NCBI GenBank assembly: GCA_036403235.1
Contig: DASWRI010000026.1
Coordinates: 62,001 to 126,000 of the forward strand
Length of the DNA: 64,000 bases
Origin: JBGTFE01 sp036403235
Lineage (GTDB): Bacteria > Acidobacteriota > Blastocatellia > Pyrinomonadales > Pyrinomonadaceae
Direction: 5' to 3'
The notes under the pieces: generated by a model
Seen by the model: the letters and a program-made list of their open reading frames with translations, nothing else
Databases searched by the model: none
What the model was told of the DNA's origin: nothing
Made by a program: the position numbers and the translations under genes
Shown: positions 43,899-53,031 of the stretch, in pieces
Layout of the letters: each line of letters opens with the position of its first letter
Numbering within the stretch: the first letter of the stretch is position 1

Positions 43899-44735
43899 AT
43901 GAAAAAACTTCTAAAAATTTTAAGCGCTCCTCTCGCACTCGGCGGCTTTGCGGCTCTCGTCTGGCTCGAAAATCGTCGTCCTTTGCGCCGTGAAGTGGAA
44001 TCGAAATTTGTTCGCAATGGAAGAAATCTCGCTGTTGCCGGGCTCGCCGCGCTCGCTTTGCAAATAACCGAAAAGCCGGTTGCATCACGTCTAACCAAAT
44101 TTGTCGAAAGCAAAAAGCTGGGATTGCTGAAAATCACTCGTCTGCCGAAATGGCTGGAAGTGATTTTAGCCGTTGTTTTGATGGATTACACTTTGTATCT
44201 CTGGCACGTTCTGACGCATAAATCACCTTTTCTGTGGCGATTTCATCTGGTTCACCACGTTGATTTAGACCTCGATACTTCGACCGCTTTAAGATTTCAT
44301 TTCGGTGAGCTTGTAATTTCTGTTTTATGGCGCTCGGCGCAGATCCTTGTGATCGGCGTTTCGCCGGGCGCGCTTACCGCGTGGCAGATGTTTTTGTTTC
44401 CGTCGATTTTGTTTCATCATTCAAATTTAAGACTGCCCGAAAATCTGGACAAATGGCTGCAAAACTTTTTCGTGACGCCGCGTCTTCATGAAATTCATCA
44501 CTCCATCGTGCGCGAAGAAACCGACTCCAACTGGTCGAGCGGTTTGACCGTTTGGGACAAAATTCACGGCACGTTTAGAAATGACGTTCCGCCTGAACAC
44601 ATTATTATCGGTGTGCCGGCGTATCAACACCATGATGAAATAATTTTAGCCGAAATTTTACCGCTTCCTTTTGAAAATCAGAAAAACGACTGGCAGCTGC
44701 CGGAAGCTGTCTCGCCGCAGAAGCAGTTAAAATGA
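43899..44735 (+). CDS. Sterol desaturase/fatty acid hydroxylase family membrane protein
   Basis: 278 aa with several membrane segments and the di-iron His boxes: HVLTH (about 104-108), HLVHH (about 117-121), and a third cluster HEIHHS (about 196-201), with an extra HHSNL in between. Family members use O2 to hydroxylate or desaturate lipids. It overlaps the next glycosyltransferase by 4 nt (ATGA), so they form an operon. Its place beside arsenosugar-type genes suggests a lipid step, but this is inference. Confidence 0.88.
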   Translation: MKKLLKILSAPLALGGFAALVWLENRRPLRREVESKFVRNGRNLAVAGLAALALQITEKPVASRLTKFVESKKLGLLKITRLPKWLEVILAVVLMDYTLYLWHVLTHKSPFLWRFHLVHHVDLDLDTSTALRFHFGELVISVLWRSAQILVIGVSPGALTAWQMFLFPSILFHHSNLRLPENLDKWLQNFFVTPRLHEIHHSIVREETDSNWSSGLTVWDKIHGTFRNDVPPEHIIIGVPAYQHHDEIILAEILPLPFENQKNDWQLPEAVSPQKQLK

Positions 44736-45430
44736 ATCCTGAAATATCAATCATCATCCCGACGCTTAATGAAGAAGATTCGATTCGGGAAACGCTTTGT
44801 TCGCTTCAGGTTTTTGAAGATGCCGAAATCATTGTAGTTGACGGCGGAAGCACGGACGCGACCGTTTTGATCGCCAAAAACTACCCTGTAAAAATCTTTC
44901 GCGCATCGCGCGGGCGCGGCTCTCAATTGAGTTTCGGCGGAAATGCGGCGGACGGCGATATTTTATGGTTTCTTCACGCCGATACGATTGTTTCGCCGGA
45001 TGCGGTCGAACAAATCAGAAAGGCTTTAGCAAATCCGCGTGTTGCCGGGGGAAATTTTACGATTCGCTTTGACGGCGAAAGACAGGCGGCGAAATTTTTA
45101 ACCTGGCTTTATCCGAACCTCCGAAAAATCGGTCTGATTTACGGCGATTCGGCAATTTTCGTGCGGCGCGCGGTTTATCAGAAAACAGGCGGATTCAAGC
45201 CTTTCCCGATTTTTGAAGATTTGGATTTTGTCGAGAGATTAAAAACGGCTGGCGAAATAGTTACTTTATCTTCCGTCGTCACGACTTCTTCACGGCGGTT
45301 TGAAAACAAAAGTTTTATCCTCACCTTTCTGCGCTGGATGATTCTGCAAGGTCTTTTCTGGCTTGGAGTTAGTCCATACAAATTGCTTAAAATCTATTTC
45401 CCGACGGCAAATTCACCAAAGAAAAATTAA
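44732..45430 (+). CDS. Family 2 glycosyltransferase (TIGR04283-like)
   Basis: 232 aa GT-A fold with PEISIIIPTLNEEDSIRETL at the start, VVDGGSTDAT (sugar-nucleotide site), WFLHADTIVSPD (DXD-like) and FKPFPIFEDLDFVERL. A short C-terminal membrane-associated helix (LRWMILQGLFWLGVSPYKLL) is seen. This subfamily is often found with a radical-SAM and selenodomain-like gene set. It is overlapped by the upstream hydroxylase. Confidence 0.9.
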   Translation: MNPEISIIIPTLNEEDSIRETLCSLQVFEDAEIIVVDGGSTDATVLIAKNYPVKIFRASRGRGSQLSFGGNAADGDILWFLHADTIVSPDAVEQIRKALANPRVAGGNFTIRFDGERQAAKFLTWLYPNLRKIGLIYGDSAIFVRRAVYQKTGGFKPFPIFEDLDFVERLKTAGEIVTLSSVVTTSSRRFENKSFILTFLRWMILQGLFWLGVSPYKLLKIYFPTANSPKKN

Positions 45431-45435
45431 GTCGT

Positions 45436-46101
45436 TTAGCTGTTTTGCAAAAGCCATCGGTAGGTTTTCTCAGCTACTTTTTGTAGTTCGCTATCAGCAA
45501 AAATTTCTTTTTTCATCACTAAAAAGTCATTCGGCGTATCGACATCATAATGTTCCGGTATCAGCTTTAGTTTCTCAATCCCTAAATTTTTTATATTTCT
45601 CGTAATCTGTTCAAAAACCGCCGAGGAACTCCACGCAATTTCATCGAAAAGATTCGGAATCGGCGTTCGCAAACCGATTAAATAAAAGCCTCCGTCCTTC
45701 GCTTTGCCCAAAACGATTTCAGCGTCTCTTTCGAGAGCATCGAACGCTTCTGTAATATATTCGGCGGGAAAAGTCGGGCTATCGGTTCCGATCATCACGA
45801 CGGGCGAATACTCAGAGAAAGTAAATACAAATGCGTTAGCCATTCTTTCCCCGAGATTTTCGCCTTTTTGTTCGATTAAAACGATTTCAGACGGAATTAT
45901 ACTCTCCAGAATTTTTTTTTGACCGGCGGGCGCGTATGCTAAAATTACGTTTTCGCAGACAGTTTTCGCTTTTTTTATCGTGTCATACAAAAACGCTTCG
46001 GCGAGTCCGACACATTTTTCCGGCGATAAAATGGGTTGAAGACGCGTTTTGACTGTTCCGGTTACCGGAACCTTTGCCATAATTATAACTGCACGATTCA
46101 T
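45436..46101 (-). CDS. TIGR04282-family glycosyltransferase-like protein
   Basis: 221 aa. The N-terminus MAKVPVTGTVKTRLQPILSP is the family signature. GTDSPTFPAEYI and the DGGFYLIGL region are the later motifs. The fold is like sugar-nucleotide transferases. It occurs in arsenosugar and rSAM/selenodomain clusters. It is convergent with the GT2 gene (5 bp) and divergent from the AhpD-like gene. Confidence 0.9.
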   Translation of the reverse strand: MNRAVIIMAKVPVTGTVKTRLQPILSPEKCVGLAEAFLYDTIKKAKTVCENVILAYAPAGQKKILESIIPSEIVLIEQKGENLGERMANAFVFTFSEYSPVVMIGTDSPTFPAEYITEAFDALERDAEIVLGKAKDGGFYLIGLRTPIPNLFDEIAWSSSAVFEQITRNIKNLGIEKLKLIPEHYDVDTPNDFLVMKKEIFADSELQKVAEKTYRWLLQNS

Positions 46102-46137
46102 GATTCAAATAAATATCGTAAATAAAACGAGGAATTT

Positions 46138-46467
46138 ATGCATTATTACAACGAAGAAGATTTGAGCCGCTTTGGCGACATCGCCAAATATAAACCCGAG
46201 CTTTTCGAGAAATTTCTCGCATGGTATCAAGCCTGCCAGGAAGAAGGCGCGCTTTCAAAACGCGAAAAGGCGCTGATCGGTTTAGCCGTCGCCGTCACGG
46301 TGCAGTGCCCTTACTGCATCGACGCCTTTACGAACTCCGCCCTCGAAAACGGCTCGAATATGGAGCAGATGACCGAAGCGATGCATCTCGCGTCAGCGAT
46401 TCGCGGCGGCGCGAGCCTCATTCACGGTATTCAATCGCATAATGCGCACGATAAGGTTTCAATGTAA
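46138..46467 (+). CDS. AhpD-like carboxymuconolactone-decarboxylase protein, arsenosugar-associated type
   Basis: 109 aa helical protein with a CxxC redox pair (VQCPYCIDAF, Cys57 and Cys60) and the following His region (NMEQMTEAMHLASAI). It likely acts as a thiol peroxidase or reductase. A GAGGAA site precedes the ATG. Its stop overlaps the arsS start (TAATG), a pair typical for arsenosugar clusters. Confidence 0.88.
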   Translation: MHYYNEEDLSRFGDIAKYKPELFEKFLAWYQACQEEGALSKREKALIGLAVAVTVQCPYCIDAFTNSALENGSNMEQMTEAMHLASAIRGGASLIHGIQSHNAHDKVSM

Positions 46468-47471
46468 TGACGGTGATTCTTCCGGTTATCAACAATCAGC
46501 GGTTTGCAAAATCTCCGGTGAGTTTTGACGAAAAACTGGCGGAAAATAATCTTGAATTGAAATCGTCTGTCATTGAAACGCTGCAAGTCAACGTCGGTAA
46601 GCTCTGCAATCAAGCTTGCAAGCACTGTCACGTCGATGCCAGCCCGAAGAGGACGGAAATAATGCCGCGCGAAGTCGTTGATGACTGCCTGAATGCTTTG
46701 AGAAATTATAAAATTCCGACGCTCGACATCACCGGCGGCGCGCCGGAGCTGAACCCGGATTTTCGGTATTTTGTAACGGAAGCGAAAAAATCGGGTGCAA
46801 AGGTGCTGGTACGGCATAATCTGACGGTGATGTTTGAAGACGGTCAGGAAGATTTGCCGCAGTTTTACGCCAAAAACGAAGTTGAAGTGATTTCCAGTCT
46901 GCCTTATTTTCTTCGCTCACAGACTGACTCGCAGCGCGGTACAGGCGTTTTCGATAAATCAATCGAAGCCCTCAAAAGACTGAACACGGTCGGCTACGGA
47001 ATTGATGAAAGATTGATTTTGAATCTTGTTTATAATCCGGTCGGTGCCTTCTTGCCGCCGGCGCAGGAGGCAATCGAAAGCGACTTCAAGCGCGAGCTAA
47101 AAACTCGCTACGACATCGTATTTAATAACCTTTTTACGATTACGAATATGCCGATTTCAAGATACCTTGAATGGCTGCGGCGCTCGAAAAATGAAGAGAC
47201 GTATATGCGGAAGCTGATCAACGCTTTTAATCCAGCAACTATTGAAAGTTTAATGTGCCGCAATTTAATCAGCGTCGATTGGCGCGGTAATTTATACGAC
47301 TGCGATTTTAATCAAATGCTCGACCTACCTCTCGATAACCGAACGCCTCAGACGATTGCTGAATTTGATCTAAACAAATTAACCGACAGAAATATTGTTA
47401 CTGACGTGCATTGCTTCGGATGCACCGCAGGTTCCGGTTCGAGTTGCGGCGGTGCTGTAGCAAATAAGTAG
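46467..47471 (+). CDS. arsS: Radical SAM protein ArsS (arsenosugar biosynthesis)
   Basis: 334 aa. The radical-SAM Fe-S motif C-x3-C-x2-C is Cys47, Cys51, Cys54 (LCNQACKHCHVDAS). The C-terminal DUF3641-like domain carries a further Cys set (Cys316, Cys319, Cys327: CFGCTAGSGSSC). ArsS transfers a 5'-deoxyadenosyl group to dimethylarsenite to start arsenosugar formation. The methyltransferase ArsM, which would make its substrate, is not in the window. Confidence 0.93.
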   Translation: MTVILPVINNQRFAKSPVSFDEKLAENNLELKSSVIETLQVNVGKLCNQACKHCHVDASPKRTEIMPREVVDDCLNALRNYKIPTLDITGGAPELNPDFRYFVTEAKKSGAKVLVRHNLTVMFEDGQEDLPQFYAKNEVEVISSLPYFLRSQTDSQRGTGVFDKSIEALKRLNTVGYGIDERLILNLVYNPVGAFLPPAQEAIESDFKRELKTRYDIVFNNLFTITNMPISRYLEWLRRSKNEETYMRKLINAFNPATIESLMCRNLISVDWRGNLYDCDFNQMLDLPLDNRTPQTIAEFDLNKLTDRNIVTDVHCFGCTAGSGSSCGGAVANK

Positions 47472-47538
47472 TTAGATTTTCCCCGGCTTTAAAGCTGTCC
47501 ATAAACTGGGTTTTTCGCACAGTCTTAAAAATGATATG

Positions 47539-47564
47539 TGTGCAAAAACCATAGTTTTTGCACA
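47539..47564. terminator. Terminator-like hairpin after arsS
   Basis: TGTGCAAAAAC and GTTTTTGCACA form an 11 bp stem with a CATA loop. A short T-rich stretch follows. Confidence 0.65.
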
Positions 47565-47940
47565 TTCTTTAAAACAATTATACTTGCTGACCGCCGGGAC
47601 GAGCGGCTCGATAAACTAAAACACTGCAAAATCTTTCAGAAAAAGAAAAACGTCGGCGAGGAAATGTAATATTTTCGGTAAAAATTAGGCAAAACTCCAA
47701 AATTAAATCGGTCTTTAATTTATAACCTTAGATATTGATTTCCGTTATCAACGCAGATAACCGTCAAAAGTCGCCGCCGAGATAATGAAAATCCAACAAG
47801 AAATGTTATGTCGCACCGCTCCTACAATTTGATAGTTGGATTGAGTTCAGGAACCTGCCAAGAGTCCCGCGATGGAAATTCAAATAAAATTGCAAGAGCT
47901 TATAGTGTTTTAGCAAGCGTAAGCTCAAATTGCGGCAATA

Positions 47941-47996
47941 AAAAACTACGGGAAGCTGATTGTTCCGATAAGGAATAACCGGCTTCCCGTAGTTTT
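47941..47996. terminator. Long nested hairpin upstream of the haloperoxidase gene
   Basis: AAAACTACGGGAAGC and GCTTCCCGTAGTTTT form a 15 bp stem. Inside, GTTCC and GGAAT can extend it. A-run before and T-run after allow termination in both directions. It lies about 107 nt before the next start codon, so a role as a leader structure is also possible. Confidence 0.7.
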
Positions 47997-48102
47997 GTCG
48001 GTCTGAGAAAAGAGCCGAAGTTTGGCTAAATCGTCCCAATAGTTCATTAGACCGAGAGTCTTCTGTCGAAAACTCTTACAAAGAACAAGGAGATAATTAC
48101 TT

Positions 48103-49770
48103 ATGATGGATTCAATTTTATTCTGGAACGCGGTCGCGCTCGAAGCCAACCGCGTCAGTCACACCGACCCTGATAAAAGGGAGCAAAACGGCCCGACGCT
48201 TTCATCGAGAGCGCTGGCCATCGTTCATCTGGCAATGTATGACGCATATGCCGGAATCATCGGCGGATTGGGCTTTCCCAGATACTTAAACCCGCCGCCC
48301 GCGCCCGTCGGAACTTCGGCCAAAGATGCCGTAGCCGGCGCGGCTTACCGCACCTTGATTGGGCTTTACCCGGCGCAGAAAGAATATTTCGACGCGCAGT
48401 TGAGCTGTTTCGACACGTCCAACCCGAGCTTCGATTTCGGGCAGACGGTCGGTAAAACTCTGCTCGGCGATCGCGGCAACGATATGGACAATCGGAGCTG
48501 CGGCTATCGATTCTCGCGCAATCGCGGTCGTCATCGCGTTGACCCGGACAATCCGGGACAGGGCTTTGATTCGCCGTATTATGGCGCGCAGAATCGCGGT
48601 TTCGCCATTTCCGTGCGTCACACTAATAGTCCGCCGCCTTTTTCGAACGGCGTCGCGCCCAAGTATTTGCAGGCGCTCGCGCAGGTTCGCGCGAAAGGCA
48701 TCAGACCGAATTTGACCGGAACGCTGCCCGACCCGCTTTTCGCCAAACGGCGCAACAGTCTGGAGACGGCAATCGGCGTTTACTGGAGTTACGACGGCTC
48801 GGCTCGGCTCGGAACGCCGCCGCGCTTTTATAATCAGATAGTTCGCTCGGTGGCGATGGCGCAGGGCAACAACGAAGGTCAAAACGCCCGCCTGTTCGCC
48901 TTTCTCAACGCCGCGATGGGCGATGCCGGAATTCTGGCCTGGGAGCAGAAATACTGTCACGATTTCTGGCGTCCGGTCCTCGGCATCCGCGAGCACGACG
49001 AAAGACTCGGGCCGGATGCGCCGTATCTCGGTGTGCTCGCCAATTTTACCGATGGCGATACGCAGTGGCTGCCGTTCGGCGCGCAGAGCACCAACCAGCC
49101 GACGGTGAAAAACTTTACGCCGAATTTTCCGTCTTACCCGTCGGGACACGCTACGTTCGGGGCGGCCGCGCTGCACATCACGCGGATGTTTTACGGCATT
49201 CCGGCGAACGACAAAAACGACGACTTTCTCGCGCCGGGGTTTGTCGTCTCCGATGAGCTCAACGGTGGCAACCGCGACAACGACGGAACCGTTCGCCCGC
49301 GCTGGGCGCGCAATTTTCCGGACGGTTTGTGGGAGATGATTATCGACAACGCCACGAGCCGCGTCGATCTCGGCGTTCACTGGATTTTCGACGCGTTCGA
49401 TTTTACGCAGAACGCGAACGGAGATTTAGTGCCCGATTTGACGAATGAAAATATCGGCGGCGTCGGCCTCGGATTGAGAATCGCCCGTGATATTTTCGCT
49501 TTCGGAGGCGGTCTCGCGCCGAAAATGACGCCGGCCGGAACGGCGCCGCCGCCGATTACAACGCCCGCGTCGAACACGCCGCTGCCCGTTTTCCCGAAAC
49601 AACCCGCTACAGTGGGCGGCTGTGCGGATACGGTTAATTTAGGTGGGAAGGCATCTGACTCGGACGACAAAGAGCCGGTCACACAGGATTTCCCGACCGG
49701 GGCTTCCGAAGACGACGAGCCTCCAACGGGCAATCAGGACGCGTATCCGTCAGGACTTTCCAAGAAGTGA
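48103..49770 (+). CDS. Vanadium-dependent haloperoxidase/PAP2 family protein
   Basis: 555 aa. The full vanadate/phosphate site is present: K283-x6-R290-P (KYCHDFWRP), S347-G348-H349 (PSGH) and S-R420-x5-H426-x3-D (SRVDLGVHWIFD). These residues bind vanadate in haloperoxidases or phosphate in PAP2 phosphatases. No signal peptide is seen, though relatives are usually exported. AAGGAG lies before the ATG at 48103, which supports this start. The C-terminal ~80 residues are Pro/Thr/Asp-rich and unstructured. Confidence 0.92.
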   Translation: MMDSILFWNAVALEANRVSHTDPDKREQNGPTLSSRALAIVHLAMYDAYAGIIGGLGFPRYLNPPPAPVGTSAKDAVAGAAYRTLIGLYPAQKEYFDAQLSCFDTSNPSFDFGQTVGKTLLGDRGNDMDNRSCGYRFSRNRGRHRVDPDNPGQGFDSPYYGAQNRGFAISVRHTNSPPPFSNGVAPKYLQALAQVRAKGIRPNLTGTLPDPLFAKRRNSLETAIGVYWSYDGSARLGTPPRFYNQIVRSVAMAQGNNEGQNARLFAFLNAAMGDAGILAWEQKYCHDFWRPVLGIREHDERLGPDAPYLGVLANFTDGDTQWLPFGAQSTNQPTVKNFTPNFPSYPSGHATFGAAALHITRMFYGIPANDKNDDFLAPGFVVSDELNGGNRDNDGTVRPRWARNFPDGLWEMIIDNATSRVDLGVHWIFDAFDFTQNANGDLVPDLTNENIGGVGLGLRIARDIFAFGGGLAPKMTPAGTAPPPITTPASNTPLPVFPKQPATVGGCADTVNLGGKASDSDDKEPVTQDFPTGASEDDEPPTGNQDAYPSGLSKK

Positions 49771-49801
49771 AATTAGTCATTAAGGAAAACTGAAGCGTAC
49801 C

Positions 49802-49845
49802 AAACAAAAAGTCGGGCATTTTTATATTTGCCCGACCTTTTGTTT
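49802..49845. terminator. Intrinsic terminator after the haloperoxidase gene
   Basis: AAACAAAAAGTCGGGCA and TGCCCGACCTTTTGTTT are inverted with a short AT loop, A-tract and T-tract on the flanks. Confidence 0.88.
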
Positions 49846-50027
49846 TATGCGTTTTTTTTACTTAGAAGGAAAAAGCAAAAAATAGGGTTATTACTTTTTA
49901 TGAATGTGACGGATGCCTCGGAATCAGCGATTGAGTCGGTAACGGACAGTTTTTAATTTACTTTGCCTAAAAACTTCATTTTGGATTGAGTTTTTAGGCA
50001 AAGATTATTTTTGGTTATTAACGCTCA

Positions 50028-51302
50028 TTATTGGTCAAAAGGCAGAGGCAACGGGAACGGCGCAGGAACAACCGGGGTAATCGGCGGGTCGTTGACAAAA
50101 GCAACGACCGGGCAATTGACTTCAATTCCCGAGGCAAGCAGAAACGTGCCGCCCGGATTTCTGACAATAAACTGAGTTGCCAAAGTTCTGATTACGTTGC
50201 TGTCCGTTTGCGCCGTATTGCGTCCGGTCATTTCGTAAGTTCGCTTCCATTCGGTTAAGTGTAAATCCCACGCCGGACTATATTCCGAACGAAAAGGCTC
50301 GACCATCGTCGGGAAAACATCAATTACATTTCGAGCGTCGCCTCCGTTTCTCAAAGCCGCGAGCAAAGCCGTATTGCCGAGAGACGCGTTTTCGGCATTA
50401 CGCCCGTCGATTATCAAATGATTTAATCCCTGCGCCGGCGGACTCGGCACGTTAGTTTGCCCGTTGACAAACGAGAAAATTGCCGCACGCGCCGAATCGG
50501 TTCTAAAATCGCCGTTCGGAAAAGGCAGCGTACCTAAAATCGGCGTAAACGTGGCGCGTTCTAAAATAGCAGCTTCCTCGCTCGAAGATTCAAGACCGAG
50601 ATAAATGACTTCTTTTCCGGCGGCAAACGCGCGAATCATCAGCAAATCGACCGTCATTGCAGTCGTATCAATCGCCAGAACGCGGTCGTGCGTGTTGGTG
50701 TGCGTCGTCACGTCAAAAGGCGCGTCTCCAACGGCAACAATGGTCGCGTTGTAAACAATATTTGTTCCTCTCGGTTGAACGTAAGGCGTGTAATAAAGCC
50801 CGGCGCGCGCTCCGGCTTGTCCCGTCAGAAAAGGAAATCCTTTCGGACCGGGAACGAGAACTCGATTCGGACTGAAATCGGGAATGCCTTGAAAGGCGAC
50901 GGTTTGCGCCTGCGTGATATTTGCCGGAACATCCAGATACTGGACGCAGCCCGGACAACCGCGAAAAGCATTGCCTAATTTTCTGGAAAAGTTCAGACCG
51001 ATTTGCGTTGCCAATTGCTGGTCGGAAACGTCGGTTAAGATAAACCATACATTGCGCGTCATTTGCCCGTCATTATAAGTTCCGTGATGCAGCGGCAATC
51101 GGGCAAAGTGCTTTGTCAGATTAACCTGAATCGTGCTCGGCAAAACGTGTTTCGATGCGGGCAGGATTTCATCTCCCGACCCAAAATCCCTTTTGTCCGG
51201 GTTCTGAGCAGCAGTATTAATAAAACTACCGCAAACTAAAACCAAACAAAGTAAAAAATACACACGAATACAGTATCGTAAAATTCTCTTTTTCTTCATC
51301 AA
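50028..51302 (-). CDS. Exported protein of unknown function
   Basis: 424 aa, not recognised. A signal peptide (about 1-32, FLLCLVLVCGSFINTAAQ) is followed by a beta-rich body with LHHGTYNDGQMTRNVWFILT, CPGCVQYLDVP and VLAIDTTAMTVDLLMIRAFA. The C-terminus is Pro-rich (PVVPAPFPLPLPFDQ). It is divergent from the Crp/Fnr gene, with a shared upstream region containing a candidate operator. Control by that regulator is inferred. Confidence 0.78.
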   Translation of the reverse strand: MMKKKRILRYCIRVYFLLCLVLVCGSFINTAAQNPDKRDFGSGDEILPASKHVLPSTIQVNLTKHFARLPLHHGTYNDGQMTRNVWFILTDVSDQQLATQIGLNFSRKLGNAFRGCPGCVQYLDVPANITQAQTVAFQGIPDFSPNRVLVPGPKGFPFLTGQAGARAGLYYTPYVQPRGTNIVYNATIVAVGDAPFDVTTHTNTHDRVLAIDTTAMTVDLLMIRAFAAGKEVIYLGLESSSEEAAILERATFTPILGTLPFPNGDFRTDSARAAIFSFVNGQTNVPSPPAQGLNHLIIDGRNAENASLGNTALLAALRNGGDARNVIDVFPTMVEPFRSEYSPAWDLHLTEWKRTYEMTGRNTAQTDSNVIRTLATQFIVRNPGGTFLLASGIEVNCPVVAFVNDPPITPVVPAPFPLPLPFDQ

Positions 51303-51616
51303 AATAATCCCTCCCTTGTTTTGTTGAAATATTTACAAACAGCAATTGCATCCAAACGAATTACCGCTTTACTGGTATTAACCTATCGCGGCTTTTGACC
51401 GTAATAAGCCGTTCAAACAACACTTTTGCAACGCTAGGTTATACCAATCGGGAAAGGAAGTCTTGTCACCAAACGGACATAAAAACCGCATTTATTGTTA
51501 TAATATTTAAGAAGAAATCAGCGATTGAATTTATTATTTTTTATAAGTCGTAATCATCGAATTATAAAAAATAATTCTTTTAACGGGTTATAAAAAAACA
51601 GTTTTATTTTTTTGAA
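51303..51616. other. 314 bp divergent region with a dyad and a candidate regulator site
   Basis: It contains the inverted pair TGGTATTAACCTATCGCG (51373-51390) and CGCTAGGTTATACCA (51432-51446), then the TGTC-N8-GACA site at 51464-51479. No gene is visible. Confidence 0.6.
51464..51479. promoter_or_regulatory. Candidate Crp/Fnr-family operator, copy 1
   Basis: TGTCACCAAACGGACA, arms TGTC/GACA spaced by 8. It lies 138 nt upstream of the Crp/Fnr start and is identical over 16 nt to the copy at 52461. Spacing matches Crp/Fnr sites in general. The match is a prediction. Confidence 0.55.
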
Positions 51617-52348
51617 ATGGTAAAGAAAAAAGAATCACTTAATCTAAAATTTCCGAAAGGCGAGCATGGAAATTGCCGGACGCTGACCGAGATAACGGTT
51701 GAGAATCTTCCGGCAGATGGTTCATTAGGAGCTTTGCTGCAATTTGCGCGTCGGTCTTTCGTCTGGCAGCCGGGCGACCGCGCCGACCGGATTTATTTTC
51801 TGAAAGAAGGACGCGTCGGCATTACGAGCGTTGACCGCGACGGGCGCGAAGCCGTGCTCGGAATGATTGTCGCGGGCGAGCCTTTCGGCGAATTATGTTT
51901 TTGCGGCGGTCCGACCGAAGTGCGCAGCACGACGGCAACAGCAGTTACCACCAGCCTTATTTTTGAAATTACGATTGAAGATTTTATTGCTTATATGCAG
52001 CAGAGCGACGAGGTTTTAGGAAAATTCCTGTTTACATTCTGCATTAGGCTTTCACATTCAGAAAAACGAATCGCCATCCTTGCCTTGCGCGGAGTCGAGG
52101 AAAGATTGGGACACACTCTTCTGCATCTTGCCCGCACGCGCGGAAATCCTGTTAATCCCGAAAATCCGAATCAAGTAAGAATTGGAATAACGCACGAGGA
52201 GCTGTCGGGCTTAAGCGCGCTTAGCCGTCAACGCGTAACTATTATGATGAACCGCTTTCGCAGGCTCGGATTAGTTCAATACAGCCGCCGCGAGCCGCTC
52301 GTCGTCAATATAAATGCGCTTGCCGAGCATCTTTATGAAAGCGCGTAA
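51617..52348 (+). CDS. Crp/Fnr-family transcription regulator
   Basis: 243 aa. An N-terminal cyclic-nucleotide-binding-like beta-roll (FVWQPGDRADRIYFLKEGRV ... GEPFGELCF) is followed by the dimer helix and a C-terminal winged helix with the recognition segment ELSGLSALSRQRVTIMMNRF. The Fnr N-terminal Fe-S Cys set is absent, so the ligand is probably not an Fe-S cluster. Identical 16 nt palindromic sites lie on both sides of the gene. Confidence 0.92.
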   Translation: MVKKKESLNLKFPKGEHGNCRTLTEITVENLPADGSLGALLQFARRSFVWQPGDRADRIYFLKEGRVGITSVDRDGREAVLGMIVAGEPFGELCFCGGPTEVRSTTATAVTTSLIFEITIEDFIAYMQQSDEVLGKFLFTFCIRLSHSEKRIAILALRGVEERLGHTLLHLARTRGNPVNPENPNQVRIGITHEELSGLSALSRQRVTIMMNRFRRLGLVQYSRREPLVVNINALAEHLYESA

Positions 52349-52460
52349 CTTATTAGATGATTTTTTACCCAACTGTTTAAACGAGCAATATATTAAAGAA
52401 TAGAGAAAACTTGAAAAAATCCACAGCTTAGAAAGTTTCTTTTGTTAAATCCAGCTCTCA

Positions 52461-52476
52461 TGTCACCAAACGGACA
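52461..52476. promoter_or_regulatory. Candidate Crp/Fnr-family operator, copy 2
   Basis: TGTCACCAAACGGACA, identical to the copy at 51464. It is 113 nt after the regulator's stop and may control the remnant that follows. Confidence 0.5.
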
Positions 52477-52723
52477 AATCTTTTGCTGATAGGCGATGTA
52501 AAATTTAACAGATGAATTTTATCTGCAAATTTGCGGCAAAAAGGAACCTTGCTGTGATTTTGCATTACCGGTTTGATTGCTCTGTTTTGTTACAGCTTTC
52601 TTCAAAAAAGATTAATACGGCAGTGATTTTATAAATAAAAGGGGAGAAGAAGGCAATAAACAGGGGACGGCCGAGATTTCGTTTATTTGGCGCGGGTTTA
52701 ATTTTTGTTTAATTTTCAACGCT

Positions 52724-53031
52724 GTGTCGCTCAGGGCGCAGACTTACGAGGTTGTAATTTACACTCCCACGACAGGTTTCAACGAAACTAACGGCTACGG
52801 TTTGGGCGGCGTGCAGCGAGTCGGCGCAGCGCGCATTGCGGACGCGGTTTATCCCGAACACACGCACGCGCTTTTGTGGCTCGGCAAGCGGCAGTCCAGG
52901 ACAAAAACGAATTATTCTCGCTATCGTGGCAGCCATCCCAAACCGGAACTTATCGAATTCAGGCGCGGGCGACTGATAACCTCGGCGCAAGCACATTTTC
53001 GCGCCCGGTAATTATTCGAATTACCAAATAG
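52724..53031 (+). pseudogene. Remnant of an exported repeat protein with HAF-like and Ig-like parts
   Basis: The frame from 52724 reads GFNETNGYGLGGVQRVGAAR then HALLWLG, the pattern of HAF/extracellular repeat proteins. Near 52880-52910 the sensible frame switches, and NELFSLSWQPSQTGTYRIQA followed by RATDNLGASTFSRPVIIRIT runs to a TAG at 53031. That is an Ig-like domain strand pattern. The two frames do not join and there is no start, so it is a broken fragment of a larger surface protein. Confidence 0.6.

Larger units (their letters stand above)
47472..48102. other. 631 bp gap with two hairpins and no credible gene
   Basis: Short leftward frames (47806-48039 and 47946-48149) have no ribosome site, overlap a hairpin and show no protein-like pattern. 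The gap holds a terminator for arsS (47539-47564) and a strong hairpin at 47941-47996. The rest is AT-rich. Confidence 0.55.

Noticed and set aside
47806..48149. Two short leftward frames before the haloperoxidase gene
   Set aside because: They cross a strong hairpin, have no ribosome site, and read as unstructured, non-family sequence.
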